Made by a program: the position numbers and the translations under genes. The notes beneath the pieces were generated by a model that saw only the letters and a list, made by a program, of their open reading frames with translations, did no database searches and was not told the DNA's origin. DNA of 39,833 bases from a virus: positions 1 to 39,833 of IMG/VR virus record IMGVR_UViG_3300040801_001899. One strand, written 5' to 3'. Below, piece after piece: positions 25,541 through 33,359 of this stretch. Numbering within the stretch: position 1 is the first letter of the stretch; each line of letters starts with the position of its first letter.

Positions 25541-26797
25541 TTATTTAAGAAACTCAATCGGTCGTCCCCTTATAACAGGTTCTAACCCGTACCGCATAGC
25601 ATCCATAAGGTGGTTATTAAAATCGACGGGAGTTTCCTGAACTATCCCGTCCTTATCCTTTTCGTAAACATAACTCTGAACTTCACTAATAAAATTAACA
25701 CACTCGGAATTTATATGCATAAAATGCGACCTGATCCATCCAATCCCGTGCGTTACCGAATCCTTTTCTTTCTTCGCCCCCACTACCCGCCAATTATCTT
25801 TTCTCCAACTCTTCAACCTCGCAGGTTCTGCACTATCCGCTACCACCCTGAAAGGTCTCGCACCAAATTTTTCAACCTCAACCATTAACTCTGGATTATC
25901 TAAACCCCTGACATATAACTCCCTTAAAATAAATATCTCGTCGTCCTTAAATCCAATCATACACGTTGCACTCGGTTCATTAAAACCGAAATCCTGCCCC
26001 ACGTAAACCTCTGATTGGTGGAATATTATATCTGGTTCATATTCTTTTGGCTCATATACCCCCTCAATCCAGTATTTAATTTTCTCAATCTTATAATTTG
26101 AGTAAACCGTTTCCCCTAATACACCCCAATTCCCCAATGCGTAAATGTCATATAAATTTTTATTCTTATTCTTTAACCCCTCCAATTTATTTTTGTAACC
26201 CTCATCCACAAACCTGTTTAACAGATAAGTAGACTTCATTAAATAAATATCGTCCCGTTCATAATCAAAAAACTCTTTCTTAATCCAACTCAATGAACTA
26301 ACAGGATTAAAACTCATTGTAATATTAAACGGTACGTTATACTTTCCCCTCAATCTTAAATCTAATAAATCAAAATCCTCCTGCGTCACCTGATCCGCTT
26401 CCTCTATCCAGATGTCCGTCAATATACCTTTCTTGAATGTAATAGATTTTAATTTACTGACATCATCCAGACCCGCAAACGCAATCTCATTCCCATTAAC
26501 GCACTTAATACTCAACTGCCCCGTATTACTTTTAAACCACCTCTCGCAATCCCACTGGTATATGCACTTGTTTATTTCCGCAAACGTACTTAACCGATTA
26601 TCCTTTGCAACTTTCCTAACCACTAATAAATTTCTCCCCCTCGTCTCTAATATTTTCTTAACCTGTTTCTGTACTACAAATACACTTTTACCACTCCCCG
26701 CACCCCCGTAATAAATTTCATATCTTTTATCGTGCTTATTGAAATATGGGTAAAATGCATCATTTATATTATTCTTTGGAATACTTAAACTTGCCAT
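25541..26797 (-). CDS. terL: Terminase large subunit
   Basis: The 418-residue packaging motor has an ATPase half with Walker A GGAGSGKS (31-38), Walker B ILTDIWIEEAD (125-135) and a coupling motif around SFNP (162-165). The nuclease half has acidic residues in GQDFGF (Asp269), VADSAE (Asp321) and NHLMDAMRYG (Asp399). It belongs to the PBSX/Terminase_3-type group. The small subunit is just upstream and the portal just downstream. Packaging type (cos or pac) is not readable from the sequence. Confidence 0.96.
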   Translation of the reverse strand: MASLSIPKNNINDAFYPYFNKHDKRYEIYYGGAGSGKSVFVVQKQVKKILETRGRNLLVVRKVAKDNRLSTFAEINKCIYQWDCERWFKSNTGQLSIKCVNGNEIAFAGLDDVSKLKSITFKKGILTDIWIEEADQVTQEDFDLLDLRLRGKYNVPFNITMSFNPVSSLSWIKKEFFDYERDDIYLMKSTYLLNRFVDEGYKNKLEGLKNKNKNLYDIYALGNWGVLGETVYSNYKIEKIKYWIEGVYEPKEYEPDIIFHQSEVYVGQDFGFNEPSATCMIGFKDDEIFILRELYVRGLDNPELMVEVEKFGARPFRVVADSAEPARLKSWRKDNWRVVGAKKEKDSVTHGIGWIRSHFMHINSECVNFISEVQSYVYEKDKDGIVQETPVDFNNHLMDAMRYGLEPVIRGRPIEFLK

Positions 26798-26809
26798 ATT
26801 CCCTTTGTT

Positions 26810-27241
26810 TTATTCAATCACTTTAACAACTATATCAACATCCGTCTCCCCGCTCCATTCCATTTTATCACTTTGCTGTAAATAATTTTTCCCTAAGAAT
26901 ATCGCCATCGCAACATTATTCTCTGCTAATTGAAACTGACGTCTCCGCAAACTGATTAACCCTTTAACTCTTTTTTGTGCAAATACGTCGGAAAAACTCT
27001 TCCCCTTATACCTTCCACTAATTAATCTGTCTAACGTTTTATCCGTAATTCCAAACCACTCGCACAATTCAATGTTCGTGCATTGAAACTGACATAATAA
27101 TTCAAATTCATTCCACTTCTTTTCATCAAATTCCACACTTGGGCGACCGCCCTTATTTTTACCGTCACCAACCTTCTTTAATTTCCTTTTTTTGCCGTCC
27201 TGCTTCGAGTTTGCAACCGTTTTCCCTTTATCCTTATCCAT
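26810..27241 (-). CDS. terS: Terminase small subunit
   Basis: The 143-residue protein has a strongly basic N-terminus, the KNKGGRPS signature (residues 28-35) and a helix-turn-helix around CTNIELCEWFGITDKTLDRLI (54-74), both typical of small terminases that bind the packaging site. The C-terminal helix region (SLRRRQFQLAENNVAMAIFLGKNYL) should oligomerise. It precedes the large subunit by 12 bases. The packaging site may lie within or near this gene. Confidence 0.9.
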   Translation of the reverse strand: MDKDKGKTVANSKQDGKKRKLKKVGDGKNKGGRPSVEFDEKKWNEFELLCQFQCTNIELCEWFGITDKTLDRLISGRYKGKSFSDVFAQKRVKGLISLRRRQFQLAENNVAMAIFLGKNYLQQSDKMEWSGETDVDIVVKVIE

Positions 27242-27245
27242 TATA

Positions 27246-28019
27246 TCAAATTCCTTTAATTGGTACTTTTATGATAGGGTTATAATCAATCTGTCTTTTC
27301 TTTTTTTTCAGATTATGCGACCTGTCGTTATTATCACTTCTTACAATATCACTACCCCACTTTTTTTGTAATAATCTTAACTGCTCTTTCTCTTTATCCA
27401 TATTCCTGTAATCAGCACAACCCCCCGCCTGTTCTGATTGTTTAACATCATAAAAAAACTTATTAACCCTTAAGACCTTTCTGTATTTATTTAACTGCTG
27501 TATCGTCATATCGTAATCCTCTTTTAAGGGCAACGTCTCGTCATAATAACACTCGTTCCCTTTTAAAAAAACCCCGAAGGGTCCGCCACAAAAACTCGTA
27601 AAACTAAACGGCGTATATTCCCGATAATTCTGAGGATCAGGAGAAACGTTAACCCCCCAATAATAAGCACCCAATCCCCGAGCAATTAAAGAATATTTAT
27701 TTATGAAAAATAAAAACTCTTCTTGGCTGACTAAATATTTTTTTTGTTTTTCCCAGTAATATAAACCCTTCATATCGTCGTCAAGAATTACAACAGCATC
27801 CACCCCCTGCTTAAATTCTGTTTTTAATATATGATTCCTGATCCTGCTTACATTCCCCTGTATCCCCTTTTTACATTTTATTATCTCAAGGTAACCGTTG
27901 GTTAACTTGTATTCTTTGTATTCACTTTCATCAACATAAACTTTTATAAACCCTAAATACTCCCCCGTCTTCACTCTCGGTCTTTTATAACTCGGAACAC
28001 AAACAGAAATCTTAAGCAT
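27246..28019 (-). CDS. GT-A glycosyltransferase resembling TET-associated phage enzymes (TAGT-like)
   Basis: The 257-residue protein opens with ISVCVPSYKRP (residues 4-14) and continues with GNVSRIRNHIL (55-65), the metal-binding LDDDM (79-83), CGGPFGVFLKG (144-154) and LKEDYDM (165-171). This layout fits the GT-A-fold TAGT group that Iyer, Aravind and colleagues linked to phage DNA base modification. Such genes often sit near ParB-like and terminase genes, as here. The gene overlaps the ParB-like gene by eight bases and is followed by both terminase subunits. No TET/JBP oxygenase, base hydroxylase or cytosine methylase is visible in this genome, so the acceptor base or another acceptor is unknown. 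Similarity to TAGT is judged by eye. Confidence 0.6.
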   Translation of the reverse strand: MLKISVCVPSYKRPRVKTGEYLGFIKVYVDESEYKEYKLTNGYLEIIKCKKGIQGNVSRIRNHILKTEFKQGVDAVVILDDDMKGLYYWEKQKKYLVSQEEFLFFINKYSLIARGLGAYYWGVNVSPDPQNYREYTPFSFTSFCGGPFGVFLKGNECYYDETLPLKEDYDMTIQQLNKYRKVLRVNKFFYDVKQSEQAGGCADYRNMDKEKEQLRLLQKKWGSDIVRSDNNDRSHNLKKKKRQIDYNPIIKVPIKGI

Positions 28020-28641
28020 TGCGTATCCTTTCTATTGCCTCCGTACCCCTCAATACCCTTCCAACTCCTTTTTTTTCAAATCCCTTTTTACTATTCAATG
28101 CCTTAACTGTCTTTAATCCTAATACCGTCTCCGCCTGTAACCAATCCACCGCATTGTCAAAATACAATACAACGTAATTATGTTCTTCTAATAATTCCTC
28201 CGTAAACTCCACCTCCGCCTCAATTCTCGGTTCATCCATATTCCCTAATAATTCCTTTTCATCAAATCCATATTTTAATAACTTGTCATAGTCATACTGA
28301 TTAGCGAGTATATCCATATCAAAAACTCCGCCCGTGTTTTTATTTAATCTTATATTCAATTCCTCCACCTCTTCATCGGTCAGCATCCTGTTCGGTACTT
28401 GGCAATTACATTTTGTTTTCCCTTGCTTCTTTAATACTTTAATCCTTGCATGTCCCCCGATAATTACATTATCAAGGTTAATAACTATCAACTCCGCCAA
28501 ACCAAATTTCTTTAAACTCTCTCCTAAATCCGCCATCCCTTTTTTAATAAACTTTCTCGGATTTTTATAATAGGATTTTAATTCAGAAATTTTTCTGCTC
28601 TCGGTTTTCCAGACTATCTCGTCTGTTAATTTTTTCTTCAT
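28012..28641 (-). CDS. ParB/Srx-like nuclease-fold protein
   Basis: The 209-residue protein has a ParB N-terminal-like domain (about residues 15-95): RKISELKSYYKNPRKF, then SLKKFGLAELIVIN and the signature GGHARIKVLKKQG (61-73). Members bind DNA or act as CTP-switch or nuclease-like proteins, and in phages often precede terminase and DNA-modification genes. The C-terminal half (about 135-209) ends with KGVGRVLRGTEAIERIRNA and may bind nucleic acid. It overlaps the upstream HTH gene by four bases (ATGA) and is coupled to the glycosyltransferase. Confidence 0.8.
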   Translation of the reverse strand: MKKKLTDEIVWKTESRKISELKSYYKNPRKFIKKGMADLGESLKKFGLAELIVINLDNVIIGGHARIKVLKKQGKTKCNCQVPNRMLTDEEVEELNIRLNKNTGGVFDMDILANQYDYDKLLKYGFDEKELLGNMDEPRIEAEVEFTEELLEEHNYVVLYFDNAVDWLQAETVLGLKTVKALNSKKGFEKKGVGRVLRGTEAIERIRNA

Positions 28642-28925
28642 AATTTTTCCAATGGGTAAATAATTCCTTGAATGGTTTTCGGACTTCTATTGTGTTTCAA
28701 TGCTAACGCCTCAATAATATCCCTCACTCTCCCCTCCCCTTCATTTCTCATTAACAGAAAATCTGCCCTGATCTGATAATGGAACATATTTCTGAAATCA
28801 ATTATTTTTTCATCATACAATACGGTTAATATTTTTGATAGGGTAAGATATGCCTGAACCTCGTCAAGAGGTTTTTTTTGTTGATCTGAAAGTACGTCTA
28901 TGATTTTCTCAAACGTCTTTAGCAA
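28638..28925 (-). CDS. Putative HTH regulator at the early/late boundary (start uncertain)
   Basis: From a TTG at 28925 the product has about 95 residues. A helical middle (DEVQAYLTLSKILTVLYDEKI) precedes a C-terminal helix-turn-helix-like unit, RVRDIIEALALKHNRSPKTIQGIIYPLEKL. The frame is also open to 29015, but that extension contains an intrinsic terminator (28996-29023) and begins with TTG, so the longer start is doubtful. If it were used, the first 20 residues would form a membrane anchor. Placed just after a terminator and before the packaging genes, it could control late transcription; this is inference from position and the HTH-like end. Confidence 0.5.
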   Translation of the reverse strand: MLKTFEKIIDVLSDQQKKPLDEVQAYLTLSKILTVLYDEKIIDFRNMFHYQIRADFLLMRNEGEGRVRDIIEALALKHNRSPKTIQGIIYPLEKL

Positions 28926-28995
28926 TAATTTTACTTTCTCTAATAAAATCTTATTGCGAATAAAGTAATAAATTGAATTAACTGCAAGACAGGAC

Positions 28996-29023
28996 AAAAA
29001 AAAGACGCCCGTCAAGGCGTCTT
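28996..29023 (-). terminator. Rho-independent terminator before the late genes
   Basis: A perfect eight-base stem (AAGACGCC with GGCGTCTT, loop of six) is followed on the minus strand by a run of U to 28996. It lies about 20 bases after the stop of the Cys-rich small protein. It should separate the replication operon from the HTH/ParB/terminase operon, so the latter needs read-through or its own promoter. Confidence 0.85.
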
Positions 29024-29040
29024 AATACTTCTTTACTCAT

Positions 29041-29286
29041 TTAAAAATCTATTTCAAGTTGATTCGGGTCAATCTCAAAATCTTTTTTGAACTCCTTAAA
29101 CATTTTGCACTCGCCGTCGTTATTAATTAGATAATCCAATATTAGCCGTGCCGTTTTATTATTACACGCTTCATAGTTCCAATTAAATTGCACGAAAAAT
29201 ATAGGACAATCACGTTTTCCATATTTACACCTGCTACACTGAATTAAAAGCACGTCCCCCTCTGTGCTGTTGCTAAAATATGCCAC
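29041..29286 (-). CDS. Small Cys-rich (zinc-ribbon-like) protein
   Basis: The 81-residue protein has cysteines at 17, 20, 27, 41 and 60 in CSRCKYGKRDCP, ACN and GECKMF, suggesting a metal site. The opening MAYFSNSTEGD and the closing ECKMF resemble small proteins common in phages and prophages of many hosts. The start is GTG with a GGAGG Shine-Dalgarno inside the end of the previous gene. It ends the replication operon just before a terminator. Confidence 0.65.
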   Translation of the reverse strand: MAYFSNSTEGDVLLIQCSRCKYGKRDCPIFFVQFNWNYEACNNKTARLILDYLINNDGECKMFKEFKKDFEIDPNQLEIDF

Positions 29287-29287
29287 C

Positions 29288-29602
29288 TCACACCTCCGTG
29301 AATAATTTTTTCACTCTCATAAAAACAGACTTCAGTGCCTCAATCTTTTTTAACCTACTCCCCGTGCCGTCCGTCTTTCTCCTGATAGCATAATTCTTTT
29401 CATAAACAGTTTCCCCCGTCATATCCCTTCCCTCCTTATATCCCCTTCTTAACAAATCACTAATCGTCGCTGACTTTTCATACTCATTATGATAAACGGG
29501 ATAGACTAAATGCACAACATCCACACCCTCGTATGGTATATTTTTATAACTTACCTGCCAATCCCCGTCCTCGTCTGAAATTATAATTCTCGGAACTTCC
29601 AT
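29288..29602 (-). CDS. Small protein of unknown function
   Basis: The 104-residue product has a beta-rich first half (PRIIISDEDGDWQVSYKNIPYEGVDVVHLVY) and a basic helical end (RLKKIEALKSVFMRVKKLF). It lies after the winged-helix-like gene, with an AGAAAGGG Shine-Dalgarno. No family is recognised. Confidence 0.65.
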   Translation of the reverse strand: MEVPRIIISDEDGDWQVSYKNIPYEGVDVVHLVYPVYHNEYEKSATISDLLRRGYKEGRDMTGETVYEKNYAIRRKTDGTGSRLKKIEALKSVFMRVKKLFTEV

Positions 29603-29635
29603 CTTCGTGCCCTTTCTTTTTTTTTATGATTGATT

Positions 29636-30046
29636 TTAAACACCAAATAAATCCCCGCCCATCCCCTCTAATTTCTCCACTTCTTTTTTAAACTCCCTTT
29701 CTACAAATACCATTAACCCCTCACTCGCAGAAATAATCGCCCCCGCCCTCTCTTGAAGTGATTTAATTTCTTTCATCAACTCCCCCCTGTCCTCTGATAG
29801 GTAATATCCCTCTGATGTTCCAATTACAGGCAGAATACTTTTTGACCTTAACAGATTAATCATTTTTCTTAACCTCGCCTGTGGATATTTCTTTAACCCC
29901 GCCACCTCTTTAATTCTCTCGACAAGTGCAGGTGCTTTTATTGGATTCATCTTATGCCTGAATTTCAATATATCAACCAATGCACTTAACGCTTTTTTCT
30001 CATCACTCGTAAGGTCGTATGTTATCTTTTCAAAATTCGTAATCAT
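29636..30046 (-). CDS. Winged-helix-like early protein
   Basis: The 136-residue protein has a DNA-binding-like N-terminal domain: PALVERIKEVAGLKKYPQARLRKMINLLRSKSILPVIGTSEGYYLSED (residues 40-88) reads as a winged helix with its wing. A predicted coiled coil follows to residue 125. Similar small proteins occur in phage replication regions. Its start overlaps the end of the 39-residue membrane protein (TAATG). Confidence 0.65.
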   Translation of the reverse strand: MITNFEKITYDLTSDEKKALSALVDILKFRHKMNPIKAPALVERIKEVAGLKKYPQARLRKMINLLRSKSILPVIGTSEGYYLSEDRGELMKEIKSLQERAGAIISASEGLMVFVEREFKKEVEKLEGMGGDLFGV

Positions 30047-30165
30047 TATTCCCCCCTCCCTAATCGTTTCCTTAAATCCTTATTCTCTTTTTCTAATAAA
30101 TACAACCTAAATAAAGCAAACGGCGTTACTACCGTCGTAATCAATAAACCTATTCCAACTAACAT
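30046..30165 (-). CDS. Small single-pass membrane protein (39 residues)
   Basis: An ATG at 30165 with an AGAAAGGA Shine-Dalgarno opens a frame of 39 residues: MLVGIGLLITTVVTPFALF as a membrane helix, followed by the charged tail YLLEKENKDLRKRLGRGE. Its TAA overlaps the ATG of the winged-helix-like gene by one base. It fills an otherwise empty 144-base gap. The function is unknown. Confidence 0.6.
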   Translation of the reverse strand: MLVGIGLLITTVVTPFALFRLYLLEKENKDLRKRLGRGE

Positions 30166-30190
30166 ACTATTCTGTCCTTTCTGATTGTTA

Positions 30191-30643
30191 TTAAATTTTT
30201 ATTCCTAACCTTCCCCTCTGTTCCTGACATTTCACCCGATAAACTTCTGCAATCTGCGGGTAATTGAAAAAGTTCTGTTTCAATTTATGCCTGTCTCTGT
30301 TTAACTCTTCAAACCCCGCCTCCCCCAATTTATTTTTTAATCCCCTTTCGTAATTTGATTTGTCCCCTCCCGCATAAGTATTCAAATAAGAAAATTGCCC
30401 GTTTACATTCCTTTCATCAAATCTAACTGAGCCGTATTTATCAGCGTTCCAATAATGTGAAGCACACCATTCCCGCCCGTTCATTATTTGATTATTTGAA
30501 TTAAGTACGGCCACCCACTTCTTACCAGAGGAAATACATATTCCAAAAATATTTCCTTTATCATCTTTTTGTAAATCCCTTAGACAAATAAATTTATTAA
30601 AATACTTAACCGCCCGTTCCTCAAATTTACTTTTATATTTCAT
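30191..30643 (-). CDS. NinG/Rap-like recombination protein, diverged
   Basis: The 150-residue protein has the layout of the lambda NinG (Rap) family: ICISSGKKW (35-43), WCASHYWNADKYGSVRFDERNVNGQ (59-83), then YLNTYAGGDKSNYERGLKNKLGEAGFEEL. His63 and the RFDERN core are kept, but most of the usual zinc Cys are replaced (CxxC reads CISS, and the later QC..CN reads QFSYLN). It may still bind Holliday junctions with a changed metal site, or be a non-catalytic derivative. It lies in the replication/recombination operon after the loader-like gene. Confidence 0.65.
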   Translation of the reverse strand: MKYKSKFEERAVKYFNKFICLRDLQKDDKGNIFGICISSGKKWVAVLNSNNQIMNGREWCASHYWNADKYGSVRFDERNVNGQFSYLNTYAGGDKSNYERGLKNKLGEAGFEELNRDRHKLKQNFFNYPQIAEVYRVKCQEQRGRLGIKI

Positions 30644-30656
30644 AAATCACTTAAAT

Positions 30657-31124
30657 TTATAATTGATCCTTTTCAATAAAATAAGTTCTGTAACTTCCAT
30701 CCTCCACCGTCCCCTCTTCTTTAAATTCCATTTTCTCCCAAAATTTTTTCTTCCCCTCCGCAGACATCTTGTCTGTTTCCCTGACTATTTCTGCGTGTGT
30801 CCACTTTCTTTTCATCCTATCGAAACTTAAAACCTCCGCCACCGTCGGTCTCGGATATTTACAAGTCTTAATCAGATTAACCACCGCGTCCGCAAATTTC
30901 TTATCCGTAAATTTTTCTATGTCCAGAAATTCATTTAATACCTCATACCACCCTTTCGGTAAATCAGGAAAAGCACTTTTTATTTTCTTACAACCACGTG
31001 CAAAAACTTCTGCACTCACTTTCCCCTTTCCGTATACACTAATTGCCGTGCCGTATGTATCTGCTTGTAGATATTCTGGCAAGTTCCTCGTCTGTTGCCC
31101 CGCTACCATTATTTCTGTTGTCAT
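30657..31124 (-). CDS. Putative helicase-loader-type replication partner
   Basis: The 155-residue protein follows the initiator gene and overlaps it by 86 bases in another frame. A good Shine-Dalgarno (GGAAGGGAA) supports this start despite the overlap. Its core, FTDKKFADAVVNLIKTCKYPRPTVAEVLSFDR (about 72-103), resembles the small helical domain of helicase loaders or inhibitors such as SPP1 G39P. Position and pattern suggest it links the initiator to the host helicase. This call is tentative. Confidence 0.5.
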   Translation of the reverse strand: MTTEIMVAGQQTRNLPEYLQADTYGTAISVYGKGKVSAEVFARGCKKIKSAFPDLPKGWYEVLNEFLDIEKFTDKKFADAVVNLIKTCKYPRPTVAEVLSFDRMKRKWTHAEIVRETDKMSAEGKKKFWEKMEFKEEGTVEDGSYRTYFIEKDQL

Positions 31125-31923
31125 AATTCCCTTCCAATAATTTTATGTAATTGTTTTTACTTAATACTAACCAATCAAATGTAACTTTCCAATCCGCCCC
31201 CTTCTTTATCCCTTTCAAAAAATCTGATTGATCTATTTTTTTTAAACACTCTAACATATTAAAATTTTTCTCACTCAATCTGTTTAATATTCCAGACCTC
31301 CGTCTGTCCGTAATAACCTTAACCTTACTTAAACCAGACTTGTCGCAATATAGATTCCATAATTCCACAACCTCATTAACTATATTGTTCCGTCCCTCCA
31401 TGTTCATCTTTTCAATTTCTTCATTAATACTGTCTTTGTCTTTCTCCTTATCTTTTACTTTATCTTTATCTTTATCTTTATCCTTGTCTTTCTCTTTCTC
31501 TTTCTCTTTCTCTTTGTCTTTAGGGTCTCCCCCGATCCTCCTTAGGGTCTCCTTAGGGTCGGCACTATTCTTTGTTTTTCCTCTATAATCAAAGATTCCA
31601 TATTTTTCTAATATTTCCATAACACTTTTGTGAACCTTGTTACTTTTATTCAATTCAACGCCATACTGGAACTCAATGAACTTCGGTAAAAACCAATATC
31701 TCCCGTCGTCAATCTCTATTACTCTGTCTTTCATAATTCTCGTAACCTCCGTCGGTTCTAAATTATCCCCGACATAAAACTGAGCAAGTTTCCAATTCAC
31801 CTGCCACATTCCCGCATACGTACACTTCGTTAAAAGATAAATCCAGAATAATTTATATTTCTGTGGTAAATCCATAAACCAAGCGTCGTCGAATAACTCC
31901 GTTGTTAAATATCTCTTCGCCAT
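31039..31923 (-). CDS. Replication initiator / replisome organiser-like protein
   Basis: The 294-residue protein starts with a winged-helix-type domain (DDAWFMDLPQKYKLFWIYLLTKCTYAGMWQV, about 11-41), as in phage replication O/DnaD-like initiators. A striking KEKEKDKDKDKD linker lies at about 135-170. The C-terminal part ends with ADWKVTFDWLVLSKNNYIKLLEGNY (about 240-266), common to phage replication proteins. It should bind an origin, possibly the hexamer-repeat DNA encoding its own linker, and recruit helicase. A terminator lies just upstream. Confidence 0.75.
   Translation of the reverse strand: MAKRYLTTELFDDAWFMDLPQKYKLFWIYLLTKCTYAGMWQVNWKLAQFYVGDNLEPTEVTRIMKDRVIEIDDGRYWFLPKFIEFQYGVELNKSNKVHKSVMEILEKYGIFDYRGKTKNSADPKETLRRIGGDPKDKEKEKEKEKDKDKDKDKDKVKDKEKDKDSINEEIEKMNMEGRNNIVNEVVELWNLYCDKSGLSKVKVITDRRRSGILNRLSEKNFNMLECLKKIDQSDFLKGIKKGADWKVTFDWLVLSKNNYIKLLEGNYDNRNNGSGATDEELARISTSRYIRHGN
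31436..31526 (-). repeat. Hexanucleotide tandem repeat within the initiator gene
   Basis: About 15 tandem copies of the degenerate hexamer GAKAAA (coding strand GATAAA, GAGAAA or GACAAA) encode the Lys-Asp/Lys-Glu linker of the initiator. Lambda-type phages place origin iterons inside the initiator gene, so this purine-rich array may serve as an origin or an unwinding element as well as encoding a linker. It is also a slippage-prone microsatellite. Confidence 0.7.
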
Positions 31924-31940
31924 AGTTTTTTATCCTTAAA

Positions 31941-31966
31941 TAAAAACCACCCCGATAAAGGGGTGG
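31941..31966 (-). terminator. Rho-independent terminator before the replication initiator
   Basis: A perfect seven-base stem (CCACCCC with GGGGTGG, loop of six) is followed on the minus strand by UUUUUAUUU. It sits between the 70-residue gene and the initiator, with the initiator Shine-Dalgarno (AAGGA) directly after the U-tract. Replication genes would need read-through or antitermination. Confidence 0.85.
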
Positions 31967-31980
31967 CGTTAGATTGATAA

Positions 31981-32193
31981 TTATTTTTTTGATTTAAGTT
32001 TATCTAAATATTCCTGAAATTTCTTTGCTACCTCGTCCGCCTCTTTCTTAGTAGCAAAATAATTATTTCCCTTATCGTGTGCCTCTTCTAACTTACTGTT
32101 CTGATGGATATATTCATTTGGTTCTACTCCGTCAGGGAAAATTCTCACTGAGAAATACTTAGCACCTATTTTTATTTTTCCATTGAATAACAT
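31981..32193 (-). CDS. Small protein of unknown function
   Basis: The 70-residue product begins with a beta-like segment (GKIKIGAKYFSVRIFPDG) and ends in a basic helix (KKEADEVAKKFQEYLDKLKSKK). It follows the Bet-type gene by one base with an AGAAAGG Shine-Dalgarno and precedes a terminator. No family is recognised. Confidence 0.65.
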   Translation of the reverse strand: MLFNGKIKIGAKYFSVRIFPDGVEPNEYIHQNSKLEEAHDKGNNYFATKKEADEVAKKFQEYLDKLKSKK

Positions 32194-32194
32194 A

Positions 32195-33340
32195 TTAAAC
32201 CTTTCTGCTCAATTCAGCTTTTAATTTCTGTTCCTTATCCTGAATTAAATTTTTAATATCAGCATAATCCTGCAGAACAGGTAACGTCTGTATTTCTTTG
32301 GAATATTTCTTATAGAAATTTTGAAGGTGTGGAAGGTTATCAATCTCATTTATTTTTGATTTAAACCAATCGGACGTCCTCTCTTCTTTTAATGGTTCGG
32401 TTATCTTATTCTCGGCATTAAATTCTTTCTCTGCCTTTAATTCATCCTCTATCTGCGACCGTCTAATACTAAACCACTTTTTTACTTTATCATTTCCCGT
32501 CTGTGCCTCTGATAACAAACCCCAAACCACTTTTAACTCTTCAATCGTTTGGCAATTTAAAACCCTTAATTCAACCTCTTTTAGATTCAATTTTGCCACC
32601 TTCGGCTTTTTCTCTATGTCCGTCTTTTTTTCTTCAATAACCGTCGCAGGATCGGTTTTCTCTTCTGCCTTGACATTTACTACCTTATCCAACATTATGG
32701 GTTTAGTCTTACCATTTCCCTTCTTTGTTTCCTTTGATTCAATACCCACTCCTAACTCACTCAATACCTTCTGAGTTGTTTCCATTAACATTTCAGGGGT
32801 GACAACCTTCGGATTTTCAATCTGTTGCATTTCCTCGTCCCCGTACACCCCGCTTAAATCTTCGGGGGTTACCATTCTTAAGACACTTTCCTCTGCAACC
32901 TTCTTAATCATTGTTTCAGGAAACTGTAACCAGAATTTAGTCGGTTTGCCCTCTTTCGTAACCTGTACATATTCATTAAACGGAACTTCATCATAAAATA
33001 CCCCTCCCGTGTCCGTTACTATCTTGCAATAACCATAAAGCGTTTTTTTACCTGAAATATTTTCTTTAATCAATGTTCCACGTGAAACGTCTTTTAACTT
33101 TCCATTCCTTTGTGCTATTGCTCTCATCCCGTCGATCCCCGCCTGTATAGAATACATTTTATTCCATACTCCGTTATTGTTACTTCTTCTTTCAATTAAA
33201 TGGATCTGTCTGAGAAATGGATTTAATTTTTTCAACTCACAAACTTTAAAAAAGAAATCTATTTGTGATTGAGGTGTGTCCTTTGGTATGATTCCATTAG
33301 CTACCAATAACTTTACGTCTTCATTTGTGTATGCACTCAT
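32195..33340 (-). CDS. bet: Bet/RecT-type single-strand annealing protein
   Basis: The 381-residue protein has the Bet core: QIDFFFKVCELKKLNPFLRQIHLIER (about 26-51), YSIQAGIDGMRAIAQRNG (about 63-80), KKVAEESVLRMVTPEDLSGVYGDEEM (about 146-171). It should pair complementary single strands during recombination and replication. A charged C-terminal extension from about residue 200 is longer than in phage lambda Bet and may bind other proteins. No RecE/Exo-type or YqaJ exonuclease is visible in the genome, so it acts with host nucleases or alone. It has an AGAAAGGG Shine-Dalgarno. Confidence 0.9.
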   Translation of the reverse strand: MSAYTNEDVKLLVANGIIPKDTPQSQIDFFFKVCELKKLNPFLRQIHLIERRSNNNGVWNKMYSIQAGIDGMRAIAQRNGKLKDVSRGTLIKENISGKKTLYGYCKIVTDTGGVFYDEVPFNEYVQVTKEGKPTKFWLQFPETMIKKVAEESVLRMVTPEDLSGVYGDEEMQQIENPKVVTPEMLMETTQKVLSELGVGIESKETKKGNGKTKPIMLDKVVNVKAEEKTDPATVIEEKKTDIEKKPKVAKLNLKEVELRVLNCQTIEELKVVWGLLSEAQTGNDKVKKWFSIRRSQIEDELKAEKEFNAENKITEPLKEERTSDWFKSKINEIDNLPHLQNFYKKYSKEIQTLPVLQDYADIKNLIQDKEQKLKAELSRKV

Positions 33341-33359
33341 TTTGAACCCTTTCTTTTAT

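Noticed and set aside
28990-29040. 19-residue frame from ATG at 29040 as a gene
   Set aside because: It ends within the U-run region and reads through the terminator hairpin; it is kept only as part of the start-site question.
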